Shown: in pieces, positions 20,990 to 29,206 of the stretch
Numbering within the stretch: position 1 is the first letter of the stretch
How the letters are laid out: every line of letters starts with the position of its first letter
Assembly (NCBI GenBank): GCA_937974645.1
Contig: CALJVH010000030.1
Span: 1 to 35,790 of the forward strand
Origin: an uncultured archaeon
Lineage (GTDB): Archaea > Thermoproteota > Nitrososphaeria_A > Caldarchaeales > Wolframiiraptoraceae
Length of the DNA: 35,790 nt
Direction: 5' to 3'
Notes under the pieces: generated by a model
What the model was told of the DNA's origin: nothing
The model's input: only the letters and a program-made list of their open reading frames with translations
Databases searched by the model: none
Made by a program: the position numbers and the translations under genes

Positions 20990-21826
20990 CTAAGAAACGC
21001 TGGCGAGCTTTACGGGAATTTCTTGTAGAAATTTCCTCCGAATTTCATTTGTTTTTTCGGCTACGACGTCTACGAGCCTGTCCATTAGCCCGACCGGTAT
21101 CTGGCCTGGAGAATTTTTCTGGACGCAGGTCATATTGCCCTTCTCATCGGTACCCATGACTAAGGAAACGTCTAGAGCCTTCTCCTCCTCGAGCTGTGGA
21201 TCGATCAAGAACCTCTCGCCGATTATTCCAACCATCACCGTGAAGGGGAGGGCGCTGAGCTCGGGACTGAAATATTCTCCAGTCTTCTGAGGTTTGCCAT
21301 CAACAATTTCGTATCTCGGTATCTTTGCGGTCGCGAGAGCGGCGAGGGCGGAGATCAACGATGGATCAAAGTAGTTTCCATCATAATCTAACACGTAGAT
21401 GTCGATAAAGAGTATGTAGACTTTCTCGCCCTTAACTAGACAGAGTTTCTTTAAGTCCACCACCCCGCTTTCCCTTAAACTCCTGTCAACAACCCTAGCA
21501 AGTTCTATTCCCCTTTCATCCGGAGGGCCTGGTTCAAAGCTTGCTGAGGCCAGTGGAAGTAGCTCGGCATTCACTGTGAATGTTCCTTCATCGGGCCTAT
21601 CGGGGAATGGTGCTCCTACCTCAACCTTTATTCCGGTAAGGATCTTTGTGCTCCCCATAGAGACTAAAGCTGAGCCATCGGCCTTCGTCAACAGGCCGGT
21701 TTCAATCTTTATCGGCCTAAGATCCGCTGGCCGCCTTCCATCTATTCGCTTATCCTGGAGAAGCAAGCTGTAGATTTTGTTCCGCATTATGCTGGCTGTT
21801 AAATCCTTCTTGGGCGTGAGGGCCAT
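20990..21826 (-). CDS. rrp42: Exosome subunit Rrp42
   Basis: 278 residues with the RNase PH fold: DKRIDGRRPADLRPIKIETG, then VEVGAPFPDRPDEGTF and RVVDRSLRESGVVDL, and the C-terminal LDVSLVMGTDEKGNMT. Rrp42 alternates with Rrp41 in the hexameric ring of the archaeal exosome; it lacks the phosphorolytic Asp of Rrp41 but helps bind RNA. Length is normal (about 260-280). It starts at ATG 21826, four bases after the rrp41 stop, within the order SBDS-rrp4-rrp41-rrp42. The next operon gene, rpl37ae, is 970 bases away because of the inserted vapBC. Confidence 0.95.
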   Translation of the reverse strand: MALTPKKDLTASIMRNKIYSLLLQDKRIDGRRPADLRPIKIETGLLTKADGSALVSMGSTKILTGIKVEVGAPFPDRPDEGTFTVNAELLPLASASFEPGPPDERGIELARVVDRSLRESGVVDLKKLCLVKGEKVYILFIDIYVLDYDGNYFDPSLISALAALATAKIPRYEIVDGKPQKTGEYFSPELSALPFTVMVGIIGERFLIDPQLEEEKALDVSLVMGTDEKGNMTCVQKNSPGQIPVGLMDRLVDVVAEKTNEIRRKFLQEIPVKLASVS

Positions 21827-21830
21827 ATCC

Positions 21831-22580
21831 TCAAACCTCCTCCGGCGAGAGTTCGCTGAACTTTCTCTTCAGAACCTCTCTCTGAAGCTTATAAATCTCA
21901 TTTATCCCCTTCTGGGCTAGAGCGAGCGCTCTCCTAAACTCATCAATTGCCATTCGGCCATTGAGCTGGAGCATGACTATCGAGTTGAATCTCGGGGCCA
22001 TCGCAACCGGCATATCCGCCTCGCCATACTTGTCTTCTAAGTCGCATAGGTCTAATACGAGGTGGCCATCCACCTTCCCGACGGCAGTGGCCGCAATGAG
22101 GTCTGCCATCGGGATCCCCGCATCCGCTAAGGCAAGAGAGGCCGCTGTAAGCCCGGCAGTCCTAGTTCCACCATCAGCCTGTATAACCTCTACATAGACG
22201 TCTATCGCTGCTCTCGGAAACTCTTCTAGGAACGTTACTGTTTCAAGGGCCTCCCTGATCACTTTTGAGAGCTCAATCTCTCTCCTAGTCATGCCCAGCG
22301 GCTTACGCTCCTCGACGCTGAAGGAGGTCATATGGTATCTACAATTCAGTATCGCCCTATCTGGTAACGCTAAATGCCTTGGATGGGCTTCTCTCGGGCC
22401 GAAGACCGCGGCGATGACCTTGGTGCCCCCAAACTCGATATATGCTGAGCCATCGCTCTTATCCAGCACACCTACCTCCATTTTTATTGGTCTGAGCTCA
22501 TCAGGCCTCCTCCCATCAATCCTTCTACCATTCTCATCGATTAATCTCTCCGGTCTGGGTATTCCAGAAAACTCCAACAA
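21831..22580 (-). CDS. rrp41: Exosome subunit Rrp41 (catalytic)
   Basis: 249 residues, the active RNase PH-type subunit of the exosome ring. It degrades RNA 3' to 5' with phosphate and adds A-rich tails in reverse. The motifs [15 protein letters not shown] (19-33), the arginine-rich [14 protein letters not shown] (92-105) and [14 protein letters not shown] (181-194) with the catalytic Asp are intact. The start is TTG at 22580, giving the family N-terminus [13 protein letters not shown] at 12; no closer ATG exists. It is separated from rrp4 by 62 bases and from rrp42 by 4. Confidence 0.96.
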   Translation of the reverse strand: MLEFSGIPRPERLIDENGRRIDGRRPDELRPIKMEVGVLDKSDGSAYIEFGGTKVIAAVFGPREAHPRHLALPDRAILNCRYHMTSFSVEERKPLGMTRREIELSKVIREALETVTFLEEFPRAAIDVYVEVIQADGGTRTAGLTAASLALADAGIPMADLIAATAVGKVDGHLVLDLCDLEDKYGEADMPVAMAPRFNSIVMLQLNGRMAIDEFRRALALAQKGINEIYKLQREVLKRKFSELSPEEV

Positions 22581-22642
22581 ACCTAAATCAACACCTGCTG
22601 GGATTACTGATCATTACGGTATATATGAGTTTGCGGTAAAAA

Positions 22643-23314
22643 TCATCCTCCTCCCAGAAGCTCTTTTAAGAGTTTCTCAACCCGCTCCGTGAGCCCCGAT
22701 GTATGCGCCTCCTCCTCAATCATCTTCACAGCCTTAACCGCCGCAAACTCGGCCTCCGGGGATGGACCATTAATCACGATGAAGCCATTCTTGCCTACTA
22801 TTATCTCGCAGCCCGTGAACCTCTTTATCAGATTTATCATCGAGCCGCGCCTCCCAATAAGCCGCGGGATCTTAGCTGGATGAATCTGAATTAGTAGACC
22901 GCTCTCGATTCGCCTTACGCGGCTACGCTTGTCTATTACTACGCCGCCAAGCCCACTCTCTTTAATCCTCACGTAGATGACATCTCCGACCTTGAGCCCC
23001 GTGCTTATAACCTCCTCCCGATCAGGTATCCTGATTATTCCCTTAAGATGCCTTCCCAAGTCTACCTCAAAACCATTCGGCTTTACATCCGATACTATTC
23101 CCACAACCCAGTCTCCAGGAGCGGGTTTATAAGCGGCCTTGAAGGGCGTAACCACGACCTTATCCTCCCTTACCGATGCGAACCCTATTCTCGCGGCATA
23201 GATCCTCCCGCCGTAAGCGTATGTTCCCTCACCGCTCCTCTTACCATTATCCGATAATAGTTGGCCCGGCACCACGATCTCATGCTCCGAAAAGTATACC
23301 GGCATTATACTCAC
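22643..23314 (-). CDS. rrp4: Exosome RNA-binding cap subunit Rrp4
   Basis: 223 residues in the order N-terminal domain (EIVVPGQLLSDN...GEGTY), S1 domain (about 60-135, GDWVVGIVSDV) and KH domain (about 140-210, IPRLIGRRGSMINLIKRFTG with the G-x-x-G RNA-binding loop). Rrp4 trimers cap the Rrp41/Rrp42 ring and recruit RNA, favouring poly(A). GTG 23314 overlaps the SBDS stop (GTGA); ATG 23305 is an equally plausible start three codons in. Csl4 and DnaG, the other archaeal exosome partners, are not in the window. Confidence 0.95.
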   Translation of the reverse strand: MSIMPVYFSEHEIVVPGQLLSDNGKRSGEGTYAYGGRIYAARIGFASVREDKVVVTPFKAAYKPAPGDWVVGIVSDVKPNGFEVDLGRHLKGIIRIPDREEVISTGLKVGDVIYVRIKESGLGGVVIDKRSRVRRIESGLLIQIHPAKIPRLIGRRGSMINLIKRFTGCEIIVGKNGFIVINGPSPEAEFAAVKAVKMIEEEAHTSGLTERVEKLLKELLGGG

Positions 23315-24003
23315 TCCTCCAGTTGCGTTGCCTCAACCCTACCGGAGGTAATCTTGTTCAGTCTATCTATTAGGTCTATATGGAGGCCTGCGGGAACCTC
23401 GACTACCCCAGTCCAGCTTCCATCTCCGCTCCATTGCTCGCGGATCACCTTGCCCATGTTCCTGATTATGCCGTAGCCGCGCGCGGCGACATCTGCGGGG
23501 AGCCTTATCTTGAACTTGAGGACACCCGTCTTGATTGGGAGTATAGGCCTAAGCTTCTCGATGATCTTGAGAGCCTGCTCCTTCGCATCCTTGAAGGGGT
23601 CTATCTGGATGCTGGCCTCCTCCATCGCGAGCTCTATCCGTTGGGGTGGATGCGGGAGGTTTGTCCGAGGATCTATCGCGTTCTTCGCTATGAAGTCTAT
23701 TATCTGCCTCCTCTTGTCCTCTATGAGCCTCTTCCTCTGCTCAGCAGTTATCTGAAGCGTCCCTTCCTCTAGAATCTTCTCTGCGATCTTTACGGGATCA
23801 GTTGTGCCGAACGTCTTCTTGAGGGTCTCCTCCTTAACCCTGATTCCCTTCTTCGCATCCTTGTAAACCTCCTCGTAAACCAGGATTCTTGAGATTGATA
23901 TTTTCTCGCCCATCTTATATTTTAGAGCATTATCTGGATCTACAAGGATCTCGAACGTCTCGCCGTGCTTCTCGAGCCTCGCGATCGTATAGCTTTTAGA
24001 CAC
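23311..24003 (-). CDS. sdo1: SBDS ribosome maturation protein
   Basis: 230 residues with the three-domain SBDS layout: the N-terminal FYSH domain (YTIARLEKHGETFEILVDP, then VYKDAKKGIRVKEE and TTDPVKIAEKIL), a central helical domain (AIDPRTNLPHPPQRIE), and a ferredoxin-like C-terminal domain (RLPADVAARGYG...WTGVVEVPAG). In eukaryotes SBDS with EFL1 removes eIF6 from the 60S subunit; the archaeal homologue is presumed to act in late 50S assembly. It sits between psmA and rrp4 as in most archaea and overlaps rrp4 by 4 bases. Confidence 0.96.
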   Translation of the reverse strand: MSKSYTIARLEKHGETFEILVDPDNALKYKMGEKISISRILVYEEVYKDAKKGIRVKEETLKKTFGTTDPVKIAEKILEEGTLQITAEQRKRLIEDKRRQIIDFIAKNAIDPRTNLPHPPQRIELAMEEASIQIDPFKDAKEQALKIIEKLRPILPIKTGVLKFKIRLPADVAARGYGIIRNMGKVIREQWSGDGSWTGVVEVPAGLHIDLIDRLNKITSGRVEATQLEE

Positions 24004-24050
24004 AGATCTCGCCCCGTGAAAAACGCTAATCGGGGTTTAAAATGCCTTTC

Positions 24051-24791
24051 CTAACCCTCACCAAGCCTCTTCTTTATCATCGGATCTAGTATCTTCTTTA
24101 GTTCATCTTGGGACATTGGAGTAAATTTTCTCGTGGATGTTGGGACCGTCGCAAGTCTCACAGTCCAGTTAGCATCTATCTTGTCGGCGGATTCAACTAG
24201 GCATTTGACCGCGAGGGTGATTGCCTCCTCAAACTTCACGCTCCGACCATACTCCGCCTCGAGAATCTCCCTAACCTTATCAGCACCTCTCCCAATAGAC
24301 CACGCATCATACTCTAGGACCATGCCGCTCGGCTCCGTGTAGAATACTCTCGGCCCAGTTTCATCCACACCCGAGAAAAGGAGAGCGACACCGAATGGCC
24401 TGACGCCAGCATGCTGCGTATACATCTGCATGACATCGCCAATGTATTTGGTGATTGCCTCGACGGTTGGTATCTCATCATAGGTGAGCCTGAGTATTTG
24501 AGCCCTGACTCTAGCAGCATCAACGAGGACCCTCGCATCAGAGTTCAGGCCGGCGGCGACCGCGCCGATATGGTCATCTATTTGGAAGAGCTTCCAAGAA
24601 TAGTTGATGTTCTGAAGCTTGGTATGCATCCTCTCCTCAACGGCTAGGATGCAACCATCATCACATGCCATAGCCATCGCCGTCGAGCCAGCTCTAACAG
24701 TCTCCAGAGCATACTCAACTTGATATAACCTACCCTGTGGAGAAAAAACTGTTATAGCCCTGTCATATGCCCCAGCGATCCCCAGAGCCAT
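24051..24791 (-). CDS. psmA: 20S proteasome alpha subunit
   Basis: 246 residues. The N-terminal gate helix YDRAITVFSPQGRLYQVEYALE is diagnostic of alpha subunits, which form the outer rings of the 20S core and open for AAA ATPases. The remainder (SLGxD-type GVALLFSGVDETGPRVF, then EYDAWSIGRGADKVREIL) is complete. ATG 24791 has GGAGGAAGTAGGA directly upstream, so unlike many neighbours this gene has a leader with a Shine-Dalgarno site; a TATA-like AATTAATTAG is at about 24829-24838. It heads the exosome superoperon. Confidence 0.96.
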   Translation of the reverse strand: MALGIAGAYDRAITVFSPQGRLYQVEYALETVRAGSTAMAMACDDGCILAVEERMHTKLQNINYSWKLFQIDDHIGAVAAGLNSDARVLVDAARVRAQILRLTYDEIPTVEAITKYIGDVMQMYTQHAGVRPFGVALLFSGVDETGPRVFYTEPSGMVLEYDAWSIGRGADKVREILEAEYGRSVKFEEAITLAVKCLVESADKIDANWTVRLATVPTSTRKFTPMSQDELKKILDPMIKKRLGEG

Positions 24792-24911
24792 TCCTACTTC
24801 CTCCAGGGCTAAAGACGTATGTGAGCAACCTAATTAATTTTGGGGTTGGAATCTCGCCGGGAGACTAAGACTAATATACGAAGAGGGTATTGTGAGGAAT
24901 GCCGCGGTCCT

Positions 24912-25136
24912 ATGGATCTAGCATTAACTCTCCTCGGATTCGGGCTAATTCTGCTGGGATCGCTTCTAATTCTTTTAGCGGCTTACTTCGGGCAGATGAA
25001 GGTTCGGGGAGGGGGCCTAATCCTGATTGGCCCCATACCAATAATGTTCGGCGACAAATCTCCAGGAGTAATACTACTAGCAATAATGCTTCTAGTGCTT
25101 ATCTTCCTCATCCTTCTCATGTTTATGGCGCCATGA
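24912..25136 (+). CDS. DUF131 family small membrane protein (1)
   Basis: 74 residues from ATG 24912: two membrane segments (about 3-25 and 50-72) with GGGLILIGPIPIMFGDKSP between them, the signature of DUF131 (TIGR00304-type) archaeal membrane proteins. Function unknown. The frame extends upstream to 24840, but the family starts near the first membrane helix. It is divergent from psmA and followed 12 bases later by a second DUF131 gene. Confidence 0.7.
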   Translation: MDLALTLLGFGLILLGSLLILLAAYFGQMKVRGGGLILIGPIPIMFGDKSPGVILLAIMLLVLIFLILLMFMAP

Positions 25137-25148
25137 GGTGAGAAGACT

Positions 25149-25454
25149 TTGAGAGATTTCCTGAAGGTTTTACCTGAAATCCTGCCCATAATCCTTATAC
25201 TAGGCATAACCCTAATTCTAATAGGAATATTCCTAGTCATTTTGGGGACAGCGCCCTCGCGCGAGATTGTAGAAGCTGAAAGTGGAGGTTTGTTGATGAT
25301 AGGCCCTATGCCAATAATATTTCATGGAAAGCTTGGGCCCCTCGTGGGCTTGCTGATCCTCATCCTGATAACAATAATATTCCTTCTACCCTTATTGTAC
25401 CTGTTCATGCTAACTGCTAGAGGGCCTAGAGAGCGGGAAAAAGCCAGCGATTAA
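25149..25454 (+). CDS. DUF131 family small membrane protein (2)
   Basis: 101 residues, two long hydrophobic segments (about 8-34 and 60-88) with GGLLMIGPMPIIFHGK between them, matching the upstream DUF131 protein in layout. The start is TTG at 25149, with GAGGTGAGAAG just before it. The two genes look like a tandem duplication that has diverged; the proteins may form a heteromeric complex. No function is known for the family. Confidence 0.7.
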   Translation: MRDFLKVLPEILPIILILGITLILIGIFLVILGTAPSREIVEAESGGLLMIGPMPIIFHGKLGPLVGLLILILITIIFLLPLLYLFMLTARGPREREKASD

Positions 25455-25565
25455 TGCCAGAGCGGGGCTGCGGACAACACATGCCACGTTCATGAACTTT
25501 GAGATGGCCAAGGCCTCAAAATGTATTTCTGGAACGATAAACGCGGTGTAGCGGGCCGATCAAAT

Positions 25566-25574
25566 CTTAATTAG
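25566..25574 (+). promoter_or_regulatory. TATA box for the winged-helix regulator
   Basis: CTTAATTAG, centred about 25 bases before GTG 25595, which supports a leaderless GTG start. Confidence 0.4.
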
Positions 25575-25594
25575 CTTTTCATCCCCATTATTGT

Positions 25595-25885
25595 GTGTCC
25601 GCGCAGCTGGAGAGGCAGATTATCCGCGGGCGAGCCTATCTTAGGGGTTTGAGGAATGTTAGGCGTGGGCTTCTCACAAGATCTAAGATCATAAATATCT
25701 TGTCTAAGAAGGCTTCAACGATCTCGCAGATAGCGGAGGAGGTGGGGCTGGGCGAATCCTCTATCAGAAGACACTTGAAGAATATGCTCGCGGAGGGTAT
25801 TGTTGAGAGGTTCAGGTTTAAGGGCAAGGTTTTATGGAGGCTGAGCAGATCAGGGCAACTCGACCTAGAAGAGGCTTTAGCCTAG
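25595..25885 (+). CDS. Winged helix-turn-helix regulator (ArsR-like)
   Basis: 96 residues. Residues 26-85 form a winged HTH: SKIINILSKKASTISQIAEE, turn, VGLGESSIRRHLKNMLAEG (recognition helix) and a wing IVERFRFKGKVLWRLS. It is similar to archaeal ArsR-type or generic wHTH proteins that act as local repressors. There is no ligand-binding domain, and the basic N-terminus (RGRAYLRGLRNVRRG) may contact DNA. GTG 25595 is preferred because of the TATA box at 25566. It converges with sec61-beta (4-base gap). The target is unknown. Confidence 0.7.
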   Translation: MSAQLERQIIRGRAYLRGLRNVRRGLLTRSKIINILSKKASTISQIAEEVGLGESSIRRHLKNMLAEGIVERFRFKGKVLWRLSRSGQLDLEEALA

Positions 25886-25889
25886 CTTC

Positions 25890-26057
25890 CTATGGAAAGA
25901 GCTTATTCATTACTATTGTTACGGCTATTAGCAGGCCTGCTAGAATCAAGATGAGCTCCGGTCTAATCTTGACGCCCTTGGCTTCCTCCTCGAAAAATCT
26001 TAAAAGGCCTGCAGCCGATGCTGGTAATGGGGCACCTCTACGCCTTCTTGTGGACAA
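25890..26057 (-). CDS. secG: Sec61-beta/SecG-type preprotein translocase subunit
   Basis: 55 residues. An arginine-rich N-terminus (STRRRRGAPLPAS) is followed by AAGLLRFFEEEAKGVKIRP, the cytosolic helix and conserved basic motif of archaeal Sec61-beta, and one C-terminal membrane helix (ELILILAGLLIAVTIVMNKL). It stabilises the SecYE channel. The start is TTG at 26057; no ATG is available in the frame. It lies 38 bases downstream of the beta-CASP gene on the same strand. Confidence 0.88.
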   Translation of the reverse strand: MSTRRRRGAPLPASAAGLLRFFEEEAKGVKIRPELILILAGLLIAVTIVMNKLFP

Positions 26058-26095
26058 CTCGCTCGCTTTCTAAGCTATGTTCCATCCTATTAGCT

Positions 26096-27049
26096 CTATC
26101 TCTCAATTGCTTCGGCGCGGAGACCTTTTCTTCTGAGGTGCCTTGCAAGCTCCTCAGCAAACCCGTAGACGAGGTATATCCGCTCGGCTCCGCTCTCTTC
26201 CGCGTACCTCACCAGCCCTGAGAAGTCAGCGTGTCCGCTGAGAGGAAATGCGGCGTCAAATCCATTTAGCCGGTATCTTAGAGCCCAGCCCGTGGCAGCC
26301 GCCCATCTGATCCGATGCTTAGAGGGTGGGCTATACTTCTTGCTGGAGACATATACGCATTCGCCCTGCCTAAACGCCTCGAGACCTTCGGGACTGTTTA
26401 CTGGAAGGTGATCGAGCTTAAAGCCGTGTTGTGAAAGGCTCTCCGTTATTCTATCTATAGTAAAGCTCGTCAGAGCGGGGATCTTGAGATAGGCATTGAT
26501 GAGACCTATTATCTCCTGAGCCTTCCCGAGGGCATAGACCTTGAATGCAGGTATCTCTCCCTCCCTTATCGTCTCAATTATCCAGCGGATGATCTCGGCA
26601 TAGATCTCCTCTCTGGCCGGGAAGATGTAGCGCGGGGAGCCGTAAGTCGCCTCAAGTATCAGCGTCTCAGAACCTAGGGGTTTCGCACCCTTCAATATCA
26701 CACTATCATAGGTATTTATGTCCCCTGTGTAGACTAAGCTTCCCCCATCACCCTCTACGAGAAACTGGCTTGAGCCAATTACATGGCCCGATGGATAGGC
26801 TGAGATCCTGATATCTCCGAACTTTACCCTTTCCCCGTATTGTATTAGCTTCTCGAATCTATGGGAGCCGAAGAGCTTTAAGACGCACGCGGTCTCTGGC
26901 GTCGTTATAATCTTGTTAGACCTGCCTGGAGCATGATCTGAATGAGCATGCGAGACCAAGCTAATGCCATCATTCTCTGCCTTCGAGTCAAGCCATATCC
27001 TCTGATTACCGGCTTTTACGAGAAGCCCGCGCCCACCGAGAACCTCCAT
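26096..27049 (-). CDS. Beta-CASP metallo-beta-lactamase fold (RNA/DNA-processing exonuclease-like)
   Basis: 317 residues of the COG1236-type. Motif 2 HAHSDHAPG, then PSGHVIGSSQF (motif 3) and VYTGD (motif 4) build the two-zinc site; FPLSGHADFSGLVRYAEESG near the C-terminus carries the beta-CASP His. The family includes CPSF73-like mRNA 3' processing nucleases, Int-type exonucleases and DNA repair nucleases. At about 317 residues and without KH domains, it resembles the shorter SNM1/exonuclease-type members sometimes associated with Lhr helicase or ATP-dependent ligase. The exact substrate is not decidable here. ATG 27049 is preceded by a weak GGGGAT. Confidence 0.85.
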   Translation of the reverse strand: MEVLGGRGLLVKAGNQRIWLDSKAENDGISLVSHAHSDHAPGRSNKIITTPETACVLKLFGSHRFEKLIQYGERVKFGDIRISAYPSGHVIGSSQFLVEGDGGSLVYTGDINTYDSVILKGAKPLGSETLILEATYGSPRYIFPAREEIYAEIIRWIIETIREGEIPAFKVYALGKAQEIIGLINAYLKIPALTSFTIDRITESLSQHGFKLDHLPVNSPEGLEAFRQGECVYVSSKKYSPPSKHRIRWAAATGWALRYRLNGFDAAFPLSGHADFSGLVRYAEESGAERIYLVYGFAEELARHLRRKGLRAEAIER

Positions 27050-27110
27050 AAAACTTATCCCCTACTATTGGTTTGTTCCGGGTTAAAGATGTTTCATCTG
27101 CAATATCATG

Positions 27111-27119
27111 GTTTATAAG
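27111..27119 (+). promoter_or_regulatory. TATA box for the DUF2070 gene
   Basis: GTTTATAAG, centred about 31 bases before TTG 27146. Confidence 0.45.
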
Positions 27120-27145
27120 TTCGCCTTTTTCCCAGCTAGTGAGAG

Positions 27146-28858
27146 TTGAGAAGCGCCACTTCGCAGCTGTCCTCATTGTACAAGTTTCTCTGGGGCATCC
27201 CGTTACGCGGGAGGCTGCTGGTTCCAGCGATAATGGTTCACGCAACGATATCGCTCATAATAATCTTTCTCGGCGGAGCTGGCGCCTACTCACCCCTAAT
27301 TATAGCCGGTTTCATGGCAAGCATTCTAGTTGGCTGGCTTCTAGAGCTCTCGGGCATCGACCTTGGAATGGTAAACCTAAGAAGATTAAATCAGCTTGCG
27401 ATCGTAAATTCCTGCTTCATAGCCTTTGGACTGGCAACCTCAATGACTCCGCTTGGTCTGGTCGCTTTAACCGCAATCCTGAGCGTCAGCTCCTTCATGA
27501 GGGGAATCATCTTCTTCACACTCTCTGGAAAGAGGCTTCCGAGAGCCCTGCCCCTCTTTATGCTAATCCTCTTCCTAGAGGCGGCGCCAACACTCCTTCT
27601 CCAGAATGCAGCTTATGGAATCTCAATCCTGAAGGGCTATCTCATCGGAGCCTCCATCTCCCTCCTACTGATGCTCATATTCAAGCGCATTCTATGGATT
27701 AAGGGCGCTCCCGTAATTGACTATGTATCAGGCATACTCGCTTACCTTCTAGACGATAGAAGGGATTGGTTGAGAGAACTTACAGAAAGACTTGACGATG
27801 AAAGTTTCGTGAAGCTGGATATATTGGTTTTCAGGAGTAGTGATCAAAAGCCCGAGGCCGCGATCCTCATCCCCTATTTCCACCCCGGCCCCTTCAAGGA
27901 TTATGGGAGCAGCGGCCTAATGTATAGCATACACGAGGAATTAATGCGACATGGCGTTAAGGCTATCTTCTTCAAGGGATTCTCAAATCATCAGGATAAC
28001 TTAATTTCAGAAGATGATTGCAGGCTTATCTTGGGGAGAATTAGGAAGCTGATACTTGATGATCATGAGGATCTCACGTATTTCTCTTACGCGTATTCTC
28101 CGCAAATTCTATGCGAAAGTCATGTTAAGGGCTTACTCCTAGGAGTAGGGAATGCGAGACTTCTCCTCGTCACAACTCATCCGGAAGGCATGGAGGATAT
28201 TCCAAACATAGTCTACGATGACAATAGAGACCAATTCCTGATACCCGTTGACTGCCATAACAGCTTCTCGGAATCCGTTAAGGACTTAGATGATAATAGC
28301 CTTGAGATGATTTCTAGTCTTTTGAGAAGGGCTGAGGAGATGGAACTCGGTGAGAAAAATAAGCTAATATTCGGTTATGCGCAGATTGAGCTTAATGGGT
28401 ATTCTAGGGAGGATGGCGCGGGTGATCTAGGGGTTTCCGCGGCGGCCTTCATCTTCGATGGCCGCCCTTCCACGATAATCAGCTTGGATGGGAATAATTG
28501 CCTACCCCAGATTAGGGACATGGTTATTGAAAGGCTTAAGCCTCTCGGGTTTGAGTATATGGAGGTCCTAACAACAGACACTCATGCAGTTAATGGGCTT
28601 AGATTTGGCGGTCGAGGATACCATCCCCTCGGAGAGGTGGTTCCCGCAGAGATAATCGCTGAGGCGGCTGAGGAGGCGGCTAAGAGGGCCCTAGGAGCGG
28701 CTAAGCCCATGGAGGCTGCGTGGGTTAGGCTGAAGTTCCCCGGTGTTAAGGTCATGTCTCAAAGTTTTCTCCGAGAGGCTGCAATGAGAACTAGGCAGGG
28801 AATAACCATCTTTCTCCTCTTCCTGATAGGATCATTAATGGCTGGAATTATTCTCTGA
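27146..28858 (+). CDS. DUF2070 family membrane protein
   Basis: 570 residues: about six N-terminal membrane helices (residues 20-185), a large soluble domain (about 190-540) with IPYFHPGPFKDYGSSGLMYS, a motif conserved in DUF2070, plus DTHAVNGL and GGRGYHPLGE, and a final membrane helix (548-568). The His, Asp and Gly-rich motifs suggest a metal or phosphate site and an enzymatic soluble domain, but no activity is established. The family is found only in archaea. The start is TTG at 27146, supported by the TATA box at 27111. A 51-base gap follows before alba. Confidence 0.8.
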   Translation: MRSATSQLSSLYKFLWGIPLRGRLLVPAIMVHATISLIIIFLGGAGAYSPLIIAGFMASILVGWLLELSGIDLGMVNLRRLNQLAIVNSCFIAFGLATSMTPLGLVALTAILSVSSFMRGIIFFTLSGKRLPRALPLFMLILFLEAAPTLLLQNAAYGISILKGYLIGASISLLLMLIFKRILWIKGAPVIDYVSGILAYLLDDRRDWLRELTERLDDESFVKLDILVFRSSDQKPEAAILIPYFHPGPFKDYGSSGLMYSIHEELMRHGVKAIFFKGFSNHQDNLISEDDCRLILGRIRKLILDDHEDLTYFSYAYSPQILCESHVKGLLLGVGNARLLLVTTHPEGMEDIPNIVYDDNRDQFLIPVDCHNSFSESVKDLDDNSLEMISSLLRRAEEMELGEKNKLIFGYAQIELNGYSREDGAGDLGVSAAAFIFDGRPSTIISLDGNNCLPQIRDMVIERLKPLGFEYMEVLTTDTHAVNGLRFGGRGYHPLGEVVPAEIIAEAAEEAAKRALGAAKPMEAAWVRLKFPGVKVMSQSFLREAAMRTRQGITIFLLFLIGSLMAGIIL

Positions 28859-28873
28859 GAATGCTCCGAAAAC

Positions 28874-28882
28874 AAATAATTA
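28874..28882 (+). promoter_or_regulatory. TATA box for alba
   Basis: AAATAATTA, centred about 32 bases before ATG 28910. Confidence 0.4.
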
Positions 28883-28909
28883 CCCCCTCGTCTAGATTTC
28901 CGAGTACGG

Positions 28910-29179
28910 ATGTCAAGATCTCAAGTCATAATCGGTAGGAAGAACGTAATGAGGTACGTCACGGCATGTATAACCCTGTTTAATAAGGGGGAGAAAGAGA
29001 TACTTCTCAGAGCAAGGGGAAGGAACATAGACAACTGCATAAAGACGATAATGCTCTTAAAGAATGGGTTCTACTCGAACCTGAAAATCAAGGAGATAAA
29101 CTTGTCAAGTGATGAGCTGCGGAGAGATGATGGGAGAGTGATATATGTAGGGGTTCTTGAGGCTGTAATAGCCTTATAG
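28910..29179 (+). CDS. alba: Alba chromatin/RNA-binding protein
   Basis: 89 residues: VIIGRKNVMRYVTACITLFNK, then EILLRARGRNIDNCIKTIMLL, match the Alba core IGxKPxMNYV...ARGRAIxKAVD. The loop lysine that is acetylated in Sulfolobus Alba (K-P) is K-N here. Alba dimers coat DNA and bind RNA. Several positions depart from the consensus (C in DNCIK, M-R-Y for M-N-Y), so this may be a divergent Alba paralogue. ATG 28910 has a TATA-like box at 28874. It is closely followed by the aminotransferase-fold gene (27 bases). Confidence 0.88.
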   Translation: MSRSQVIIGRKNVMRYVTACITLFNKGEKEILLRARGRNIDNCIKTIMLLKNGFYSNLKIKEINLSSDELRRDDGRVIYVGVLEAVIAL

Positions 29180-29206
29180 CATATCCTTGGTGGAGTTCTA
29201 TTAGCA

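Noticed and set aside
25455-25594. Intergenic stretch after the DUF131 pair, tested for tRNA or sRNA
   Set aside because: It starts GCCAGAGCGGGGC, but no cloverleaf or C/D boxes can be formed; only the TATA box of the next gene is supported.
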